A DNA stretch of 64,000 nucleotides from Paraphaeosphaeria minitans (Eukaryota > Ascomycota > Dothideomycetes > Pleosporales > Didymosphaeriaceae): positions 744,001 to 808,000 of the forward strand of contig WJXW01000003.1 in the NCBI GenBank assembly GCA_015832175.1. Direction: 5' to 3'. Both the position numbers and the translations under genes were made by a program. The notes beneath the pieces were generated by a model. The model worked only from the letters and a program-made list of their open reading frames with translations. It was not told the DNA's origin and searched no databases. Positions 21,197 to 32,868 of the stretch are shown piece by piece. Each line of letters starts with the position of its first letter. Positions within the stretch are counted from its first letter, which is position 1.

Positions 21197-23490
21197 ATGG
21201 CGCTGCGGTCCCATTACGACTTCGAGGATTATTTCGATGATGAGATCGAAGTCCAACAGTTTGGTGAGTAGCAACTAGCGACAAGGCTGTAGACTGCGGC
21301 TCTAACAACTCATCTCACAGGCGGTGATGATGAAATCGAGGACCACGCGCGCGACGAGAATGACCGGGTATACATATTAATCGACGACGATGAGGAGAAT
21401 ACCGAGATACGCGCGAGATCTCCCCAACAAGAAGATGTTTTCCCAGAGACCGTCGAGCTACCTTCCTGTGGTCTTGACAATGGCAGCGTCATCCGCGCAG
21501 GGGACACAGTCGAGCTAATTGACAGGACCGAGCGAAAAGTCGACCATCTGTTGAGCGGGGACTTTCTCAAGATTACTGCCATTTCTGAGGACCTGAGGAC
21601 AAACAAGGTCAAGCTGCAAGGCTATCGGTTGCGGCGATGCAGTTACCTGCGCCCCCTGTTCGATGGTAAGCATTTCACAAACGTAGAATGTAGCAAGTTA
21701 GTCACTAGGACCTAATGCTTCTGCCGACTGTCGCGATGAATGCAGAATGCCCACAGAAAAGTCGCTGCAACATGTATTGACTTAGATTAGGGAAACTGAA
21801 CGAACTGTTCATGCTCATCGAAGCCTCAGAAGATGACCGTCGTCCAACAATGATACAGGGATTGCAGTCTATATCTCTCACTGAAGTCCTTCGAAAGAGG
21901 AATTGCGAGTTTACAGACAAAGACTACGAGGCTTACGACATGCGTATGGCCAACCGCTGGCCACCCGCGGGTCTCAATACATTGACGGAGATCAAGGACT
22001 GGATATTTCGACAAGGAACTTTGATCTGCAGATTCGTTCACACCGTTGTCTTCGACCACAATTCAGTATCTTACAGCGGAGAAGTGCGCAAGCTCTACCG
22101 TCACGAGACTGACCAAGCCTCACTGACGCCATCTCCTACTGCATCGACTTCTCTTCGGTCTAGTTTGACTTCCTCTCAATCCAGTTCGGCTTCCTCTCAT
22201 TCCAGGAAACGTTGCCCATCAATCGAGCAGATCGATGGTGCGCCCTCCAAACGACGTTCACCGCCAGCCAAAGCGGCCCGCTACACCTTCGCCGACGCAT
22301 ATTGCGGCGTTGGAGGCGCCTCAGAGGGTGCAAGTCAGGCAGATTTGTTCATCAAGTGGGGCTTGGAGAAGAATACGTTAGCCATGTGTGGATACGCTGC
22401 AAACTTTCCTTCGGCAGAACCACTATGCATGGATGCGCACGATTTCCCCGCAATCGCAAAACGTTGTGAGCACGGGGTCGACATTCTACACCTATCGTGT
22501 CCGTGTTGTTTTTGGTCCGAAGCTCATACCATCGATGGGACTAAAGACCAAGAAAATATGGAGACTTTGCTGACCGTGGGACCTTTTCTCAAGGCCGTTA
22601 AGCCACGCTACGCCACGTTAGAGCAGGCACCAGGACTACTGAAACTCAGGAAGCATCGACTTTGGTTTCGCAAGCTGATCAATGAGATCGTTTCCATGAA
22701 GTACAACGTTCGTTGGCGGGTGACGGATCAGTCCGAGTACGGAGTGCCGCAACGACGACGACGACTCGTCTTCTTGTGCGCTAAACAGGGTCTCCCCCTC
22801 CCAGCATTTCCGAAGCCGGTGCACGGCCCTAAAGACAGTGGACTTGCCTACTGGGTGACAGTGGGCGACGCGTTGGAAACCCTTGAGCGCTACGGCGGCC
22901 GATCAGGCATGCAAGACGAGTACCATCAGCCTGCTGAAGAGAGGCTGCTTGCTCGACCCCGCGAGCCTGTGGACCCGCGAACGATTCTGGCCAAATGCAT
23001 CACGACAAGCGGGGGGGAGAACATACATCCGTCTGGTATTCGGAAGTACACCCCTCGCGAGATTGCGCAACTCCAAGGGTTCCCACTCGACTACAAGTTC
23101 ACAGGTTCCAAAAGCGAGGCAATGAAACAAGCTGGAAACGCTTGGGCACCTGTCGCTAATACAAAATACTTTTTACTGCTCGCTCAATTCCTCGAGGCCT
23201 ATGATATGGGCTACATTAACGCTGAGGACGACATAGAAGATCTTTATGACTTCCTTGAAGACAAAGGCGTTCGCTTTCCAAGTACAGCACGCTACCTAAA
23301 GAAGCTCTCAAAAACCGTTATATCCAAGAAGAAACATCCATTGTGGGGAAGTACTTTCCAGGTCGACCGTGCGCCTCGCCATCGCGCTCCACGGGTCGCA
23401 CCAGCCGCACTACCGTCAAGAGGCCAACGGCAGGTTCGAGACGCCGCGGAAGTTGCTAGACAAAGAGGTGAGATTATCGACCTCGACTAA
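21197..23490 (+). CDS. rid: RID-like cytosine-5 DNA methyltransferase (RIP-defective homologue)
   Basis: Exons 21197-21263, 21321-21665 and 21791-23490 give 703 aa. About residues 45-240 look like a divergent BAH-like region; 304 onward is the catalytic domain. Motif I is FADAYCGVGGASEG; motif IV is LSCPCCFWSEAHT with the nucleophile in P-C at about Cys376; motif VI is EQAPGL rather than ENV; motif VIII is YGVPQRRRRLVF; motif X is QAGNAWAP. The CPCCFWS form and EQ in motif VI are marks of the RID/Masc1 (DNMT4) clade, not DIM-2. In Neurospora RID is required for repeat-induced point mutation in the sexual cycle; Ascobolus Masc1 is required for MIP. All catalytic motifs look intact. The 125 bp second intron is the least certain join. 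Placing it in the RID clade is by motif recognition. Confidence 0.88.
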
Positions 23491-24085
23491 AGTAGAAGCA
23501 TCATGTGTGAGATGCAACAGAAAGTCGTAACTCGAGTACGACCTTCACTTAGGATGAGACCCACAAGGCGTGAAAACTCTCTTGTTATGCATACCAGCTG
23601 TACAATCGTAGCTAGTCTGCGCAAACGTTATAGGCTCATTTGGGTCGCAAGCCTAAGAACCTGTTTATGAATAATGACATAATTTCGATGTTTGAGCTTT
23701 CTGGGGAGCATCCGCGGGTATTCTGGCTGATGTACTGGGATAATGAACACGGTGGCCCCGATAGACAAGCACCTGAAGCACTGACAAGCTTTTATACTAA
23801 GACTGTTCTGTCGATGTCAGGAAATCCTCTAATCACCCGCTCCCCCAGTTCTTGTCTTATGCATGCGACCCGAACTATATGAGCCCGTTTCGAACGCTCA
23901 GCGGAAACTAGTCGATCACCTGGTTACAAGCAAAAGCCCTTTCATTAAATGCCATCTATTCGAGACAAGCACTTTATACATATACCATGTTGCTCTCCGA
24001 GGAAATATGGATATAAGTCGTTTGAGTTTCTCCGCTCTATTCCCATTGCCTTCCACCCTGCACTTCCCTTGATCACTCACCCATC
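23491..24085. other. Intergenic region, no gene seen
   Basis: About 600 bp between the RID-like gene and the GH5 gene. No domain-bearing frame; a CTTTATACATATACC stretch near 23970 may be promoter for the GH5 gene. Confidence 0.45.
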
Positions 24086-25289
24086 ATGAAAGCCTCACTT
24101 TTGGCCCTCACGTCTCTCGCGACGCTTGCAGTGTCCTCTCCCACACCCCGCGCCAGCAAAGTTCAGTATGCAGGTGTCAACATCGCAGGCTTCGACTTCG
24201 GCTGCACAATCGACGGCAGGACGACCGAGAGCCGTGGCAAATATTTACTAACAATGGCTCGGGGACCTGTTCCTTGACCGGCACCAATAAGCCCTACGAT
24301 ATCGTCTCAGGCGCCAATGCCGTCAGATGAACCATTTCGTCAAGGATGATTCTCTCAACGCCTTCCGCCTCCCGGTCGGCTGGCAGTTCCTCGTGAACGG
24401 GCAGCTCGGTGGGCAGCTCAACTTCAACAACGCCGGCCAGTACGACCGCCTTGTGCAAGGCTGCCTCAACTCCGGCGCAGCCCTCTGCATCCTCGGTACG
24501 TCTCCTTGTAGTGCAAAGTCCTGTGTCTTAGACGTAGCTAATTCATGATTTGCCTCACTATTCTGACCCTCTGACCCAACTGACTTCATACAGACATCCA
24601 CAACTACACGCGCTGGAACGGCCAAATCATTGGCCAAGGCGGCCCCTCCAATGCTCAACTCGCCAACGTCTGGAAGCAGCTCGCCACAAAGTACGGTAAG
24701 CAATCCAAAATCACCTTCGGTGTTATGAACGAGCCCGCACGACATCCCGGACATCAAAGCCTGGGCCGCCACTGTGCAGGCCGTCGTCACCGCCATCCGC
24801 AACGCCGGCGCCGCAAACTATCTCATTCTCCTCCCCGGCAACGGGTTCACCTCTGCAGAATCATTCGTCTCGTCCGGCAGCGGCGCGGCGCTCGCTGCTG
24901 TCACTAATCCAGATGGTTCAAATAGTAATCTCATCATGGACGTGCACAAGTACCTCGATAGCGACAACTCAGGGACCCACACCGAGTGCGTAAAAGATAA
25001 CATCAGCAACGCGTTTCAGCCGCTCGCAGACTGGTTGAGGAGCAACAATCGACAGGCGATTCTGACGGAGACGGGCGGCGGCAACACGCAGAGCTGTCAG
25101 CAGTATATGTGCAGCCAGCTCAAGTACCTGAACCAGAATGCGGATGTGTACATTGGGCACACCGGGTGGGCGGCGGGCGGGTTCGCGAGCAGCTACGAGT
25201 TGAATGAGACGCCGACGCAGAACGGAAACAGCTGGAGCGACACGAGTCTGGTAAAGAGCTGTATTGTGGGGGTGTGGAAGGGGCAGTGA
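24086..25289 (+). pseudogene. GH5 endoglucanase (cellulase), frameshifted
   Basis: Homology to secreted GH5 endo-beta-1,4-glucanases runs the whole length. It starts with a signal peptide (MKASLLALTSLATLAVSS) and VQYAGVNIAGFDFGC. The frame then breaks near 24216-24250 and again near 24325, where MNHFVKDDSLNAFRLPVGW resumes; a normal intron follows (24496-24593). Inside VMNEP, the acid/base region, one extra base near 24737 shifts the frame; removing it in reading restores agreement with the family downstream. The rest, including DVHKYLDSDNSGTH and the nucleophile segment ILTETGGG, is intact to the stop at 25289. Either a recently broken pseudogene or assembly errors; both catalytic Glu codons survive. 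No RIP bias is seen here. Confidence 0.8.
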
Positions 25290-25450
25290 GGTGCGTTTGT
25301 TTGGCGCGGATCGCTGTAGTCTAGTACGATTCTCAGTGTAGGATTTCAATTGTATGTACATTAGTTCCACTTCCCTACCACGCCCACTCGTCTGCCACCA
25401 TATTCCAATCCTCACCTCTACCTAGCGCCCCATTCTCATCCATTTCATCC

Positions 25451-26233
25451 CTACACATTCCTCCTCTCCGCCTCCTTCTCCACAACATCCACCACAAACG
25501 CACCCCCCAGCAAAATCGCCGGCTCCTCCACCCTGTGATGCTCATAACTCAGCGTCCCCACACCGCCCGCCTCCAGTATCAAACTCGGATTATCCTTCAA
25601 TTCTTTGCCAACCCAGCGCGCCGCGAACGCCCTCAGTATATGCCCATGCGCCACAACAAGCACATCATTCGGCCCGCTCTTGTCCTCGCCCTTCCACCCG
25701 GCGCCGCTCCCGAATTTGCCGACATGGAAGCGCGCGCGGAGATCGGATATGAGGGCGTCGAGGCGGCGCGTTACGTCCTCAGGCGACTCGCCCCCAGGAC
25801 ACCCGTCGCGCCAAATATCCCAGTCCTCACTGAGCCCCTCCTCTTTCCTGACTTCGCGTATCCGCTTTGACGTCAAGCCCTCATAATCTCCATAATCCCA
25901 CTCGCGGATCCCCTCCACAATCTCAATCGACGCGTGCGTGCGCACCTGTTCGTTCGTCTTCTCTTCGGCATCCTTTATCCATGGATAGCTTTCCGTGCAT
26001 CCGAGATCTAATAACTCAAGCGTGCGTTGCGCGCGGCGCCGTGGGGAGACGTAGATGTGCGCGAGGTTGCCTTGGACGATGAGGCGGTCTGCGCCGACGA
26101 GGGCTTTGCCTGTGGCGCGGATGCGCGACTCGCCGTTGGGCGTGAGCGGTAGCTCGGTTGTGCCTGTATGTCGGCCGTTGAGGGACCACTCGGTTTCGCC
26201 GTGGCGGATTATGAAGACGCGTGGGTCGGGCAT
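25451..26233 (-). CDS. SHB17: Sedoheptulose-1,7-bisphosphatase, SHB17-like (histidine phosphatase family)
   Basis: Single exon, 260 aa. The histidine phosphatase signature RHGETEW at residues 10-16 supplies the phospho-accepting His11; later RDGCPGGES and VVAHGHILRAFAA supply the remaining active-site residues. The C-terminal AGGVGTLSYEHHRVEEPA block matches yeast SHB17, which dephosphorylates sedoheptulose 1,7-bisphosphate in riboneogenesis, better than generic phosphoglycerate mutases. It converges on the GH5 gene with 161 bp between stops. Small differences from yeast (no long insert before the C-terminal block) leave a related sugar phosphatase as the alternative. Confidence 0.87.
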   Translation of the reverse strand: MPDPRVFIIRHGETEWSLNGRHTGTTELPLTPNGESRIRATGKALVGADRLIVQGNLAHIYVSPRRRAQRTLELLDLGCTESYPWIKDAEEKTNEQVRTHASIEIVEGIREWDYGDYEGLTSKRIREVRKEEGLSEDWDIWRDGCPGGESPEDVTRRLDALISDLRARFHVGKFGSGAGWKGEDKSGPNDVLVVAHGHILRAFAARWVGKELKDNPSLILEAGGVGTLSYEHHRVEEPAILLGGAFVVDVVEKEAERRNV

Positions 26234-26890
26234 CGCAGGTGTGGGTTCGTGTGGAAATGGGTCGGTCTGTCGGGAGCTGGAGAGCGACAGGACGGTAGAC
26301 GGCGGTACGGGAGGGAGGAGTTAGTCAGCTGGACAATTGAGGGTATTGGAAGCTTCGAAGTGAAGAGGTGCTCGGGAATTACATGATTATGACGACTGGA
26401 GTTACAATAATTAGGTATGGGACGGAGTGGAGGGGTACCTAGCTGGAGTTGTGCCCCACTAGGTAGGTACCTAGATACCGTACGGTACCTAGATATGCAT
26501 CTGTCAGGGCTCTACGCTGACAGTCAGCTTTATTCAGCTGTTAGAAGATGCACACACACTGACAAAGCACCACCGAAGTTTCATGTGGGTCGATTGGTCG
26601 AAGGCGAACAACGGCCATGTTTGAATTTGATTAGACTAGGTCCCACTCGACCATACGCTTTGATCCTCAGGCCACCTAATTCCAACACAGCTAGAGTCCA
26701 ATGGTAAGCCTTCCTTCTTCAATACTCGCTCTCCATGCGTTTCCAACCGTGTATGCCTTTCCTGCATTGATTCTCCTGATACTGTTCCACCTATTGCCTT
26801 ATCAATCCATTTCCAATCACCTCAGACTTCCAATAGCTTCGATCGCGACAAAGTATTTGTCGACACGGGCATTCTCAACGTCGTCACAAA
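26234..26890. other. Intergenic region with GGTACCTAG palindromes
   Basis: Upstream region of SHB17 and 3' flank of the zinc-finger gene. Between 26435 and 26492 the palindrome GGTACCTAG occurs three times, once extended to TAGGTAGGTACCTAG, plus CCGTACGG. No gene seen. Confidence 0.55.
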
Positions 26891-29300
26891 TCACTGCCGA
26901 GTAGGATTGAGCAACCCATACTCTCGTGCTTTGTCCTTCACATACTTCACAAACTTTTCGTTATGCTTGATGGAGTATAGAGCAAGCTCCCGCACAGCGA
27001 AAGCATCGTGTAGGCAGTCTCGCCCGAAACGGTCGGTTGGGAGACGCTTTTCAAGGAGATCGCGCAAAAGTGCCTCAAGACGGAGCTGCACTTTTGACAA
27101 CGGGCGTTTCTCTGCGGCTTTCTCGATAACCTTGACCAGGTCGACGCATCGTCCATGCCTGATTCGGAACGCATCAAGATCGCAACGCAAGTTGTAACCG
27201 AGGAAGATCGTATTCTGGTCAACGAATTTGCCCAATGCAGCGCGAGCGGCCGTCCATCCTTTGAGGATCCTGAACTTCTGTGCGCGAGCAGCTTCGAAAT
27301 CTTGGAAGCTTGAGAGACCGGTAAGTGATGCGCGCCAGTCTCGGATATTCTCTGTAGCGCTCGTGCAGACGAGATAACTCATCAGGGGACGACCGGTGAG
27401 GACGTCGACTGCAGCTATCTTGACTAATTCCTCGCATTGGTTCTCCAATAAGACCTTACTGCAGCACAAAGCGACGACACTGAGGCTTCCGTTCCGCGGC
27501 TCAGGAAGTTGTTCGAAGTTTGAACCCAGGTAGTCGCCGACGAAGTCTCCTTGAAATACTGTAGGATACGAGACGTGATGCTTTGCTTGACCTTGCTTGC
27601 TAAGTCTCTTCAGATGTACAAGCTCATCAAATTTGCTGGCGACCTCGTTCTGTCTATCAACGCTAACCCGAACCCATTCTACGCCATCGTAGACAATTTT
27701 ACCGGTATGGTGGATGGCGGTGTCCGCAGTGATGAGCATGCGCATGATCTTGTCATGAAGATCATTCGCTTGGTCTATATCAGCTGGTGATGCAATGGGG
27801 AGATCGTTCGGGACAGGGACCGGCAGCAACGGCACATGTACTGGGTTCCGCAAAGATTGTCGTGCAGCGACTGGTGCCTGAGCGTGCCTAGGCACACCCA
27901 CAGTGGACAGAGGAACAGCATGACGGATTCCACGAGACGGTTGCGGAACAGATCCGGAAGGACGATGAAGTCCAAGGTTCTGCAGCTGGTTGCGTGAAGA
28001 CTGAGGAAGCATCCGAGAATCCTTTCTCTCCAAGTCCAAACCTCGATCACCAACGCTGTGGCTGTCAATTTTGTGCTGCTTCAAACCTGCTTCTGATCTG
28101 AAGACCCTCGAGCAGTTGTTCAAACCGCATATCAAACTTCTGCTGGTAACAGTTGGAGGAGTTGGCACCAAGGGCAATGCTACAGGCGCCTGAGAAGGTG
28201 CGGCTTGAATAGGTGCATCCGGTGCTGTTGGCGCTGGATGCCACTGAGTGGGTTGATCGATGGGAGGAGCTTGACTTCCAACTGCATGACTGTTCTTCTT
28301 GTGCTCCGCCAGTTTCGCTTGAGATAGGAAAGGCTTTACACATCCAGCCGCATCGCATAGGAAGATATGATTTGCCTTCCTATGCTGGTCAAGGGCGGTT
28401 TGAGACTGGAACTTGCTTGCGCAGCCATCTACGCCACATTTCAGGCGGTCGTGAGCGTCCCTCTCGTGTTGTTCCAGCGCAGCTTGAGACACGAAAGACC
28501 TGTTGCAGCTACCCAAGCGACAGGTTACCATGGTTGCTGGGTTCGTGGCGGTTCCGTGCGAGCCCTGGCTGGACGGCACTAGGCACGCGCCTGCTTGAGT
28601 AGCAGTGTCTCCGGATTCTACAGTAGCCCTATTCTGAACTGTGCATGAGAGACAGTGCCGCTTGTAAGAAGCCATGGACTGGAAAGCGCCCCTGCAATCG
28701 TGGCAATAGACGCCGGATACGTCGCTTGGGGTCGAAGAGCGACTAGGTGCGTCTTGCGCATTACCATACGGCAGCACTAACGTACTATTAGCGAGATCCT
28801 TGAAGGATACTATTTGTAGAACTTACCAACCGGAGCCTTCACCGAGGACGGCGTGTCCAGATCAAAGTAGCCTGCACGACCATAGGCCTGTGTTGGAGTT
28901 TTCGTTGCGGTCTCTCTAATCTGGGACAGAGGTGTGTTGCGGATGTGGCCTGTACCAGAAGTGACCGCATAACAAGGCGATGGAAACTGGCTGTGCTGCT
29001 TGAGCTTCGAGTGCGTCTGGAAAACGCTGCCGCACTTATCGCAAGTGTATTTCTCGCCACTGTGTCTAGTCTGGGCTTTGTGCGTCTCGAGGGCGTAAGA
29101 GTCGCCGAACGTGAACCCGCACACTGAGCACGGCCATTGAGTCTTCCCGGGCTCCTCATGGGTCGCCAGGTGTTGATTGTATCTGCAGTACTGCTTAGCG
29201 AGCTCGAAGCACATACATGAGCGCGAAAAACTTACGCGGCCTTGGATTTGAATGTGTTTGAGCACAACGCGCAGTGATGCATCTCGCGGCGGCCGACCAT
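26891..29300 (-). CDS. C2H2 zinc-finger protein with C-terminal degenerate DEDDh exonuclease-like domain
   Basis: Exons 29300-29236, 29182-28827 and 28776-26891 give 768 aa. About eight C2H2-type fingers: the first spans the first intron (CALCSNTF then NQHLATH); two follow (CSVCGFTF, CDKCGSVF), then CHDCRGAF, and four of the C-x4-C type (CRLGSC, CGVDGC, CDAAGC, CGLNNC). Residues about 560-745 resemble the RNase H-fold exonuclease of REX4/ISG20 proteins: GYNLRCDLDAFRI matches the GHNLxxDLxAL motif and LHDAFAVRELAL the C-terminal HDAxxD motif. The first acidic motif is replaced (VALCCSKV where a D-x-E motif belongs) and the last Asp is Val, so catalysis is doubtful. The Met often read at 28777 is really a GTG inside the spliced exon. 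Function unknown; an RNA-binding role is inference. Confidence 0.83.
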
Positions 29301-30389
29301 GGCAAGGGACCTGCTCTGTGAGCTGTTTAGAGTACAGCTGCAGTCAATAGTTCTCGCGGTATCGCGCACCTTGTCCGCTGTGGTGTGAGCTGATGCCAGT
29401 GGAAAAGAAAAAGAGCGCTCGTGTGGCGAGCCGTTTTATAATGATTGTCAGGGGAACGAGTCGCTGTTGTCGGGATAGTTCGCTGAGGTCGGTGGGAGAC
29501 CAGAACATAGAATCGGCCAGAAGAAGTCGAGCCTCTGCGTAGCCGGACGAGCGCTGGCGTGAGGTGAGCGTCGCGGGTCCTTGGCCAAGTGAGGAAGTCG
29601 CGACGGAGTTGGGGGGGATACCTCCACGGTAACAACACTCGAACAACCCAAAGCTACCGTTTGCTTCATAGCGATGGAACCCCGAAGAAGACCTGATATG
29701 TGAAAGCACGCGCGAGTTCGAAGATCTAAAAGAGGAGTGCAGGGCTTGTTCACAGATCCTGCCACACTTTGGATGCGTTTGCATGCTCTGTCAGCTATCT
29801 ACCTTTACTTCATCCGAATCCGAATGTCTATTCGTCCTCCAACTTCAAGCTTGCACATTCTAGCGTTTTTAGGGGGACTATGAGGGTCTACACTAGTGTA
29901 TGGGCTCTGCATTTAAGTGACTTTGACGCGTTGTTTCCCATCTAGCTGAATCCCGGGGGCTCCGTTTCAACTTGTTTGGGTCGTAGAAGAGAAACACAAG
30001 ACTGGTCCGAGTCTGCATGCATTTCTCGAAAGAAGTTCGAATTTTCCGTACACTACCTGTTGCAATGAACTAGACAAGAAGTGATGGCAGCAAGTTCACG
30101 GTGTTAAACAGCACTCGTTGTCGTCGGATGAGGTGGATTTGTGGGGCCCCAGTGATCGGCGGCTCGACAACAACAAGCCGAGGGGGGTTTCGGCTACTGT
30201 CACGTGGGTCCGCATGAACATGGGGATTGAGCTTGGACTGGGGAAACCGTTGAGAACTGCCGAAGTATGTGTACATAAACCTACCTCTGCTCCCTTGTCC
30301 TGTCTGAGGTACTCTCCATAATCTATAACTCTTCTTGTTTATAATTCCGTTTTCTCTGAGCTCGAGCTATCGATAACCTTGAAGCGGCC
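29301..30389. other. Intergenic region, no gene supported
   Basis: About 1.1 kb between divergent genes. Overlapping minus frames of 100-146 codons at 29327-29784 overlap each other in different phases and show no domain, so I treat the stretch as the shared promoter region of the zinc-finger and acyl-CoA synthetase genes. Confidence 0.5.
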
Positions 30390-32538
30390 ATGGCTCTGCC
30401 AATCCGTGAGCTGGAGTCTCCCTCCGCATTGCCCCCACATACTGACCACAACCCGTAGTCCCCGTCGCAGGCGCAATCACAGGCCTCACAACTGCCGCTG
30501 CCTACCTCGATGCCAAATTCCACATCCGCAAGGATCTCCGAACCCTGCGAGGACTCAAATCGGCACAACGCGACTTCGATGCTGCATGTACGCTGGCCCC
30601 GCCCTGGGCCCTTGCCCGCCTCTATCGGAGAATTGGCTAACACGCCCGCACTAGGCAAGAAGAACGGCCGAAGTCTCTGGTACTTCTTCGAAGCGCAAGC
30701 ACATCAACAGCCCGAGTCGAGCGAAGCCATCTGGTCGCGAACAGCATGCCACACCTGGGGCGAGACGTACGCGAACGCATGCCGATATGCACAGTTCTTC
30801 CTCCAGAATGGTGTGAAGCCTGGAGAGCTAGTTTCGCTCTACCTCACAAACCAGCCTGAGTTCATTTTCGCACATCTGGGTTCGTGGGGAGTTGGCTCAG
30901 CCCCGGCTCTCATAAACCACCATCTGGCAGGCGATGCTCTGGTGCACTGTTTGAAGGTTGCGGGCGGTAAACTGCTGCTCGTCGACGAGGAGTCTGAAGC
31001 GCAGGCACGTATTGACGCAGTTCGTGACAGAATCGAGGGTGAACTCGGCATGACCATCATAATATTGGACAAGCACACAAAGGGGGAGATTCTGCGTATG
31101 GAGCCAAAGAGACCCGAAGATGAATATCGCGCTGGCGTGACGGGCACTTTCCCTATATTTATATTCTACACAAGGTTCGTCTACAAGCACTCTAGCTCGC
31201 CGAGGAAGTGCTTATAATGGCAGTGGCACGACAGGACATCCCAAAGCATGCCCATTCGAAACCCAGAGAGCCGGCGTTCTTGCTGTAGGACGGACGAGAG
31301 ACCTAGGCATGAAGCCTGGACCGACGGGCGATCGGTGGTACGTCCCCATGCCGTTATATCACGGTACTGGCGGCACGACAGCATTGGCATGTATGCTTTC
31401 TGGTGTGACCCTCTGCATCGGGAAGAAGTTCTCGACAACGAAATTCTGGACCGACGTCCGCGACTCCAGGTCAACCGCATTCGTATACGTTGGAGAAACC
31501 GCACGATATCTCCTCGCGAACCCTCCAAGTCCTTTGGACAAGCAACACAACGTCAAGACAATGTTCGGAAACGGCATGCGACCGGACGTATGGCATCGTT
31601 TCGTGGAGCGATTTGGTATAGAACAGGTGGCCGAGTTCTTCAACAGTACAGAAGGTGTTCTGGCCCTGATGAACGTTTGTCGCGGTCCATTCCAGGCCAC
31701 CGCAGTCGGCCATCAAGGAGCCATTATGCGCCGGAAGACGCACGACCTCTATATCCCGGTGGAAATAGACTTTGAGACGAACGCAATTGCCAGAGATCCA
31801 AAGACGGGATTCGCCAAGAGGAAACCCTATGAAGAGGGTGGTGAAATTCTGGTCAGGTTGGCACACGAGTCGGCCTTTGTCGGATACTACAAAAATCCAG
31901 AAGCCACAAACAAGATGTTTGTACGGAATGTTTTCAAGAAAGGCGATCTCTTCTATCGCACAGGAGATGCATTACGACGAGACGAGGACGGTCGATGGTT
32001 CTTCCTTGACCGACTAGGCGATACCTTCCGCTGGAAGTCCGAGAACGTCAGCACTGCGGAGGTCAGTGAAGTACTAGGCCACTTCCCAGGCATTGTAGAA
32101 GCGAATGTCTACGGTGTCCAAGTACCTGGACATGACGGGCGCGCCGGCTGCGCAGCGATTTACATCGACCCTGCTTTGCTGCCTAAGTTCGACTTCAACG
32201 CACTGCTCGAGCACGCGCGTGCGAACCTACCGAAATACGCTGTTCCGGTCTTCCTTCGCGTGCTCAACGACATCACCACCATGCACAACAATAAGCAGAA
32301 CAAGGTGCCGCTCCGGAACGATGGTATCGATCTCAGGAAACTACAAGAGAGGAAAGACACAGAGAGCGCCAAGGCCGGACTGGCTCAGGACAGCATCAAG
32401 TACGATACCATCTACTGGAACCCGTCTGCTTTGAACAATGTGATAGGAGTATATGGCGAAACCGATGAATTCGTTTTATACACCATGGAGGACTGGGACC
32501 ACATCCAGAGCAGTGTGCCAAGTATCCCTAAGATATAG
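30390..32538 (+). CDS. FAT1: Very-long-chain acyl-CoA synthetase / fatty acid transporter (FAT1 family)
   Basis: Four exons, 30390-30405, 30459-30587, 30655-31174 and 31224-32538, give 659 aa. Exon 1 is only 16 nt. Residues 8-25 form a small hydrophobic membrane segment, then YLDAKFHIRKDL and RSLWYFFE, typical of FATP/FAT1 N-termini. The AMP-binding motif YTSGTTGHPKA spans intron 3 (about 219-229). The family-specific motif is YRTGDALRRDEDGRW, followed by FLDRLGDTFRWKSENVST, the FATP/VLACS signature. It should activate very-long-chain fatty acids with CoA and ATP at the ER, lipid droplets or peroxisomes. It is the last intact gene before the repeat island, ending 330 bp from the first transposon. 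Confidence 0.93.
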
Positions 32539-32868
32539 TGGACGCGGTAACACGTCGCAAATCTGTTCAACATCTGGTACTCTCCGTAGATCTCAAAGAA
32601 TGGAACTAGTAGCTGTAGGCGGCAGTCACCTGCGCTTTGTTGAGTGCTTCGTCGCAACAACCGTGGTTTTCTGGAACCAACAACTATCTTCTTCACGCTT
32701 CGCATAATTGCATATAATCGATCTTCCCGTGCTGTCGAAATCCGAGATGAATCTTCTCAAAACGACCTTCTCCGAATTTTGTAACATCATGACAAGCGTG
32801 CATGCATATATTTAGAGTGCTTGAAGTGAAGGACATGATGAATGAAGCACCTTCTTAGTGGGGCTTAA
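32539..32868. other. Boundary zone between gene space and repeat island
   Basis: Downstream region of the FAT1-type gene. Composition stays balanced up to 32868, with many CA and TG dinucleotides; there is no gradient before the transposon begins. The TAA at 32866-32868 is the left target-site copy of the Harbinger element. Confidence 0.6.

Noticed and set aside
28777..28777. GTG at 28777 as a start codon of the zinc-finger protein
   Set aside because: The G belongs to an AG acceptor; upstream exons carrying further zinc fingers join in phase.
29327..29784. Three overlapping minus-strand frames
   Set aside because: They overlap in different phases and none shows a motif; treated as intergenic.
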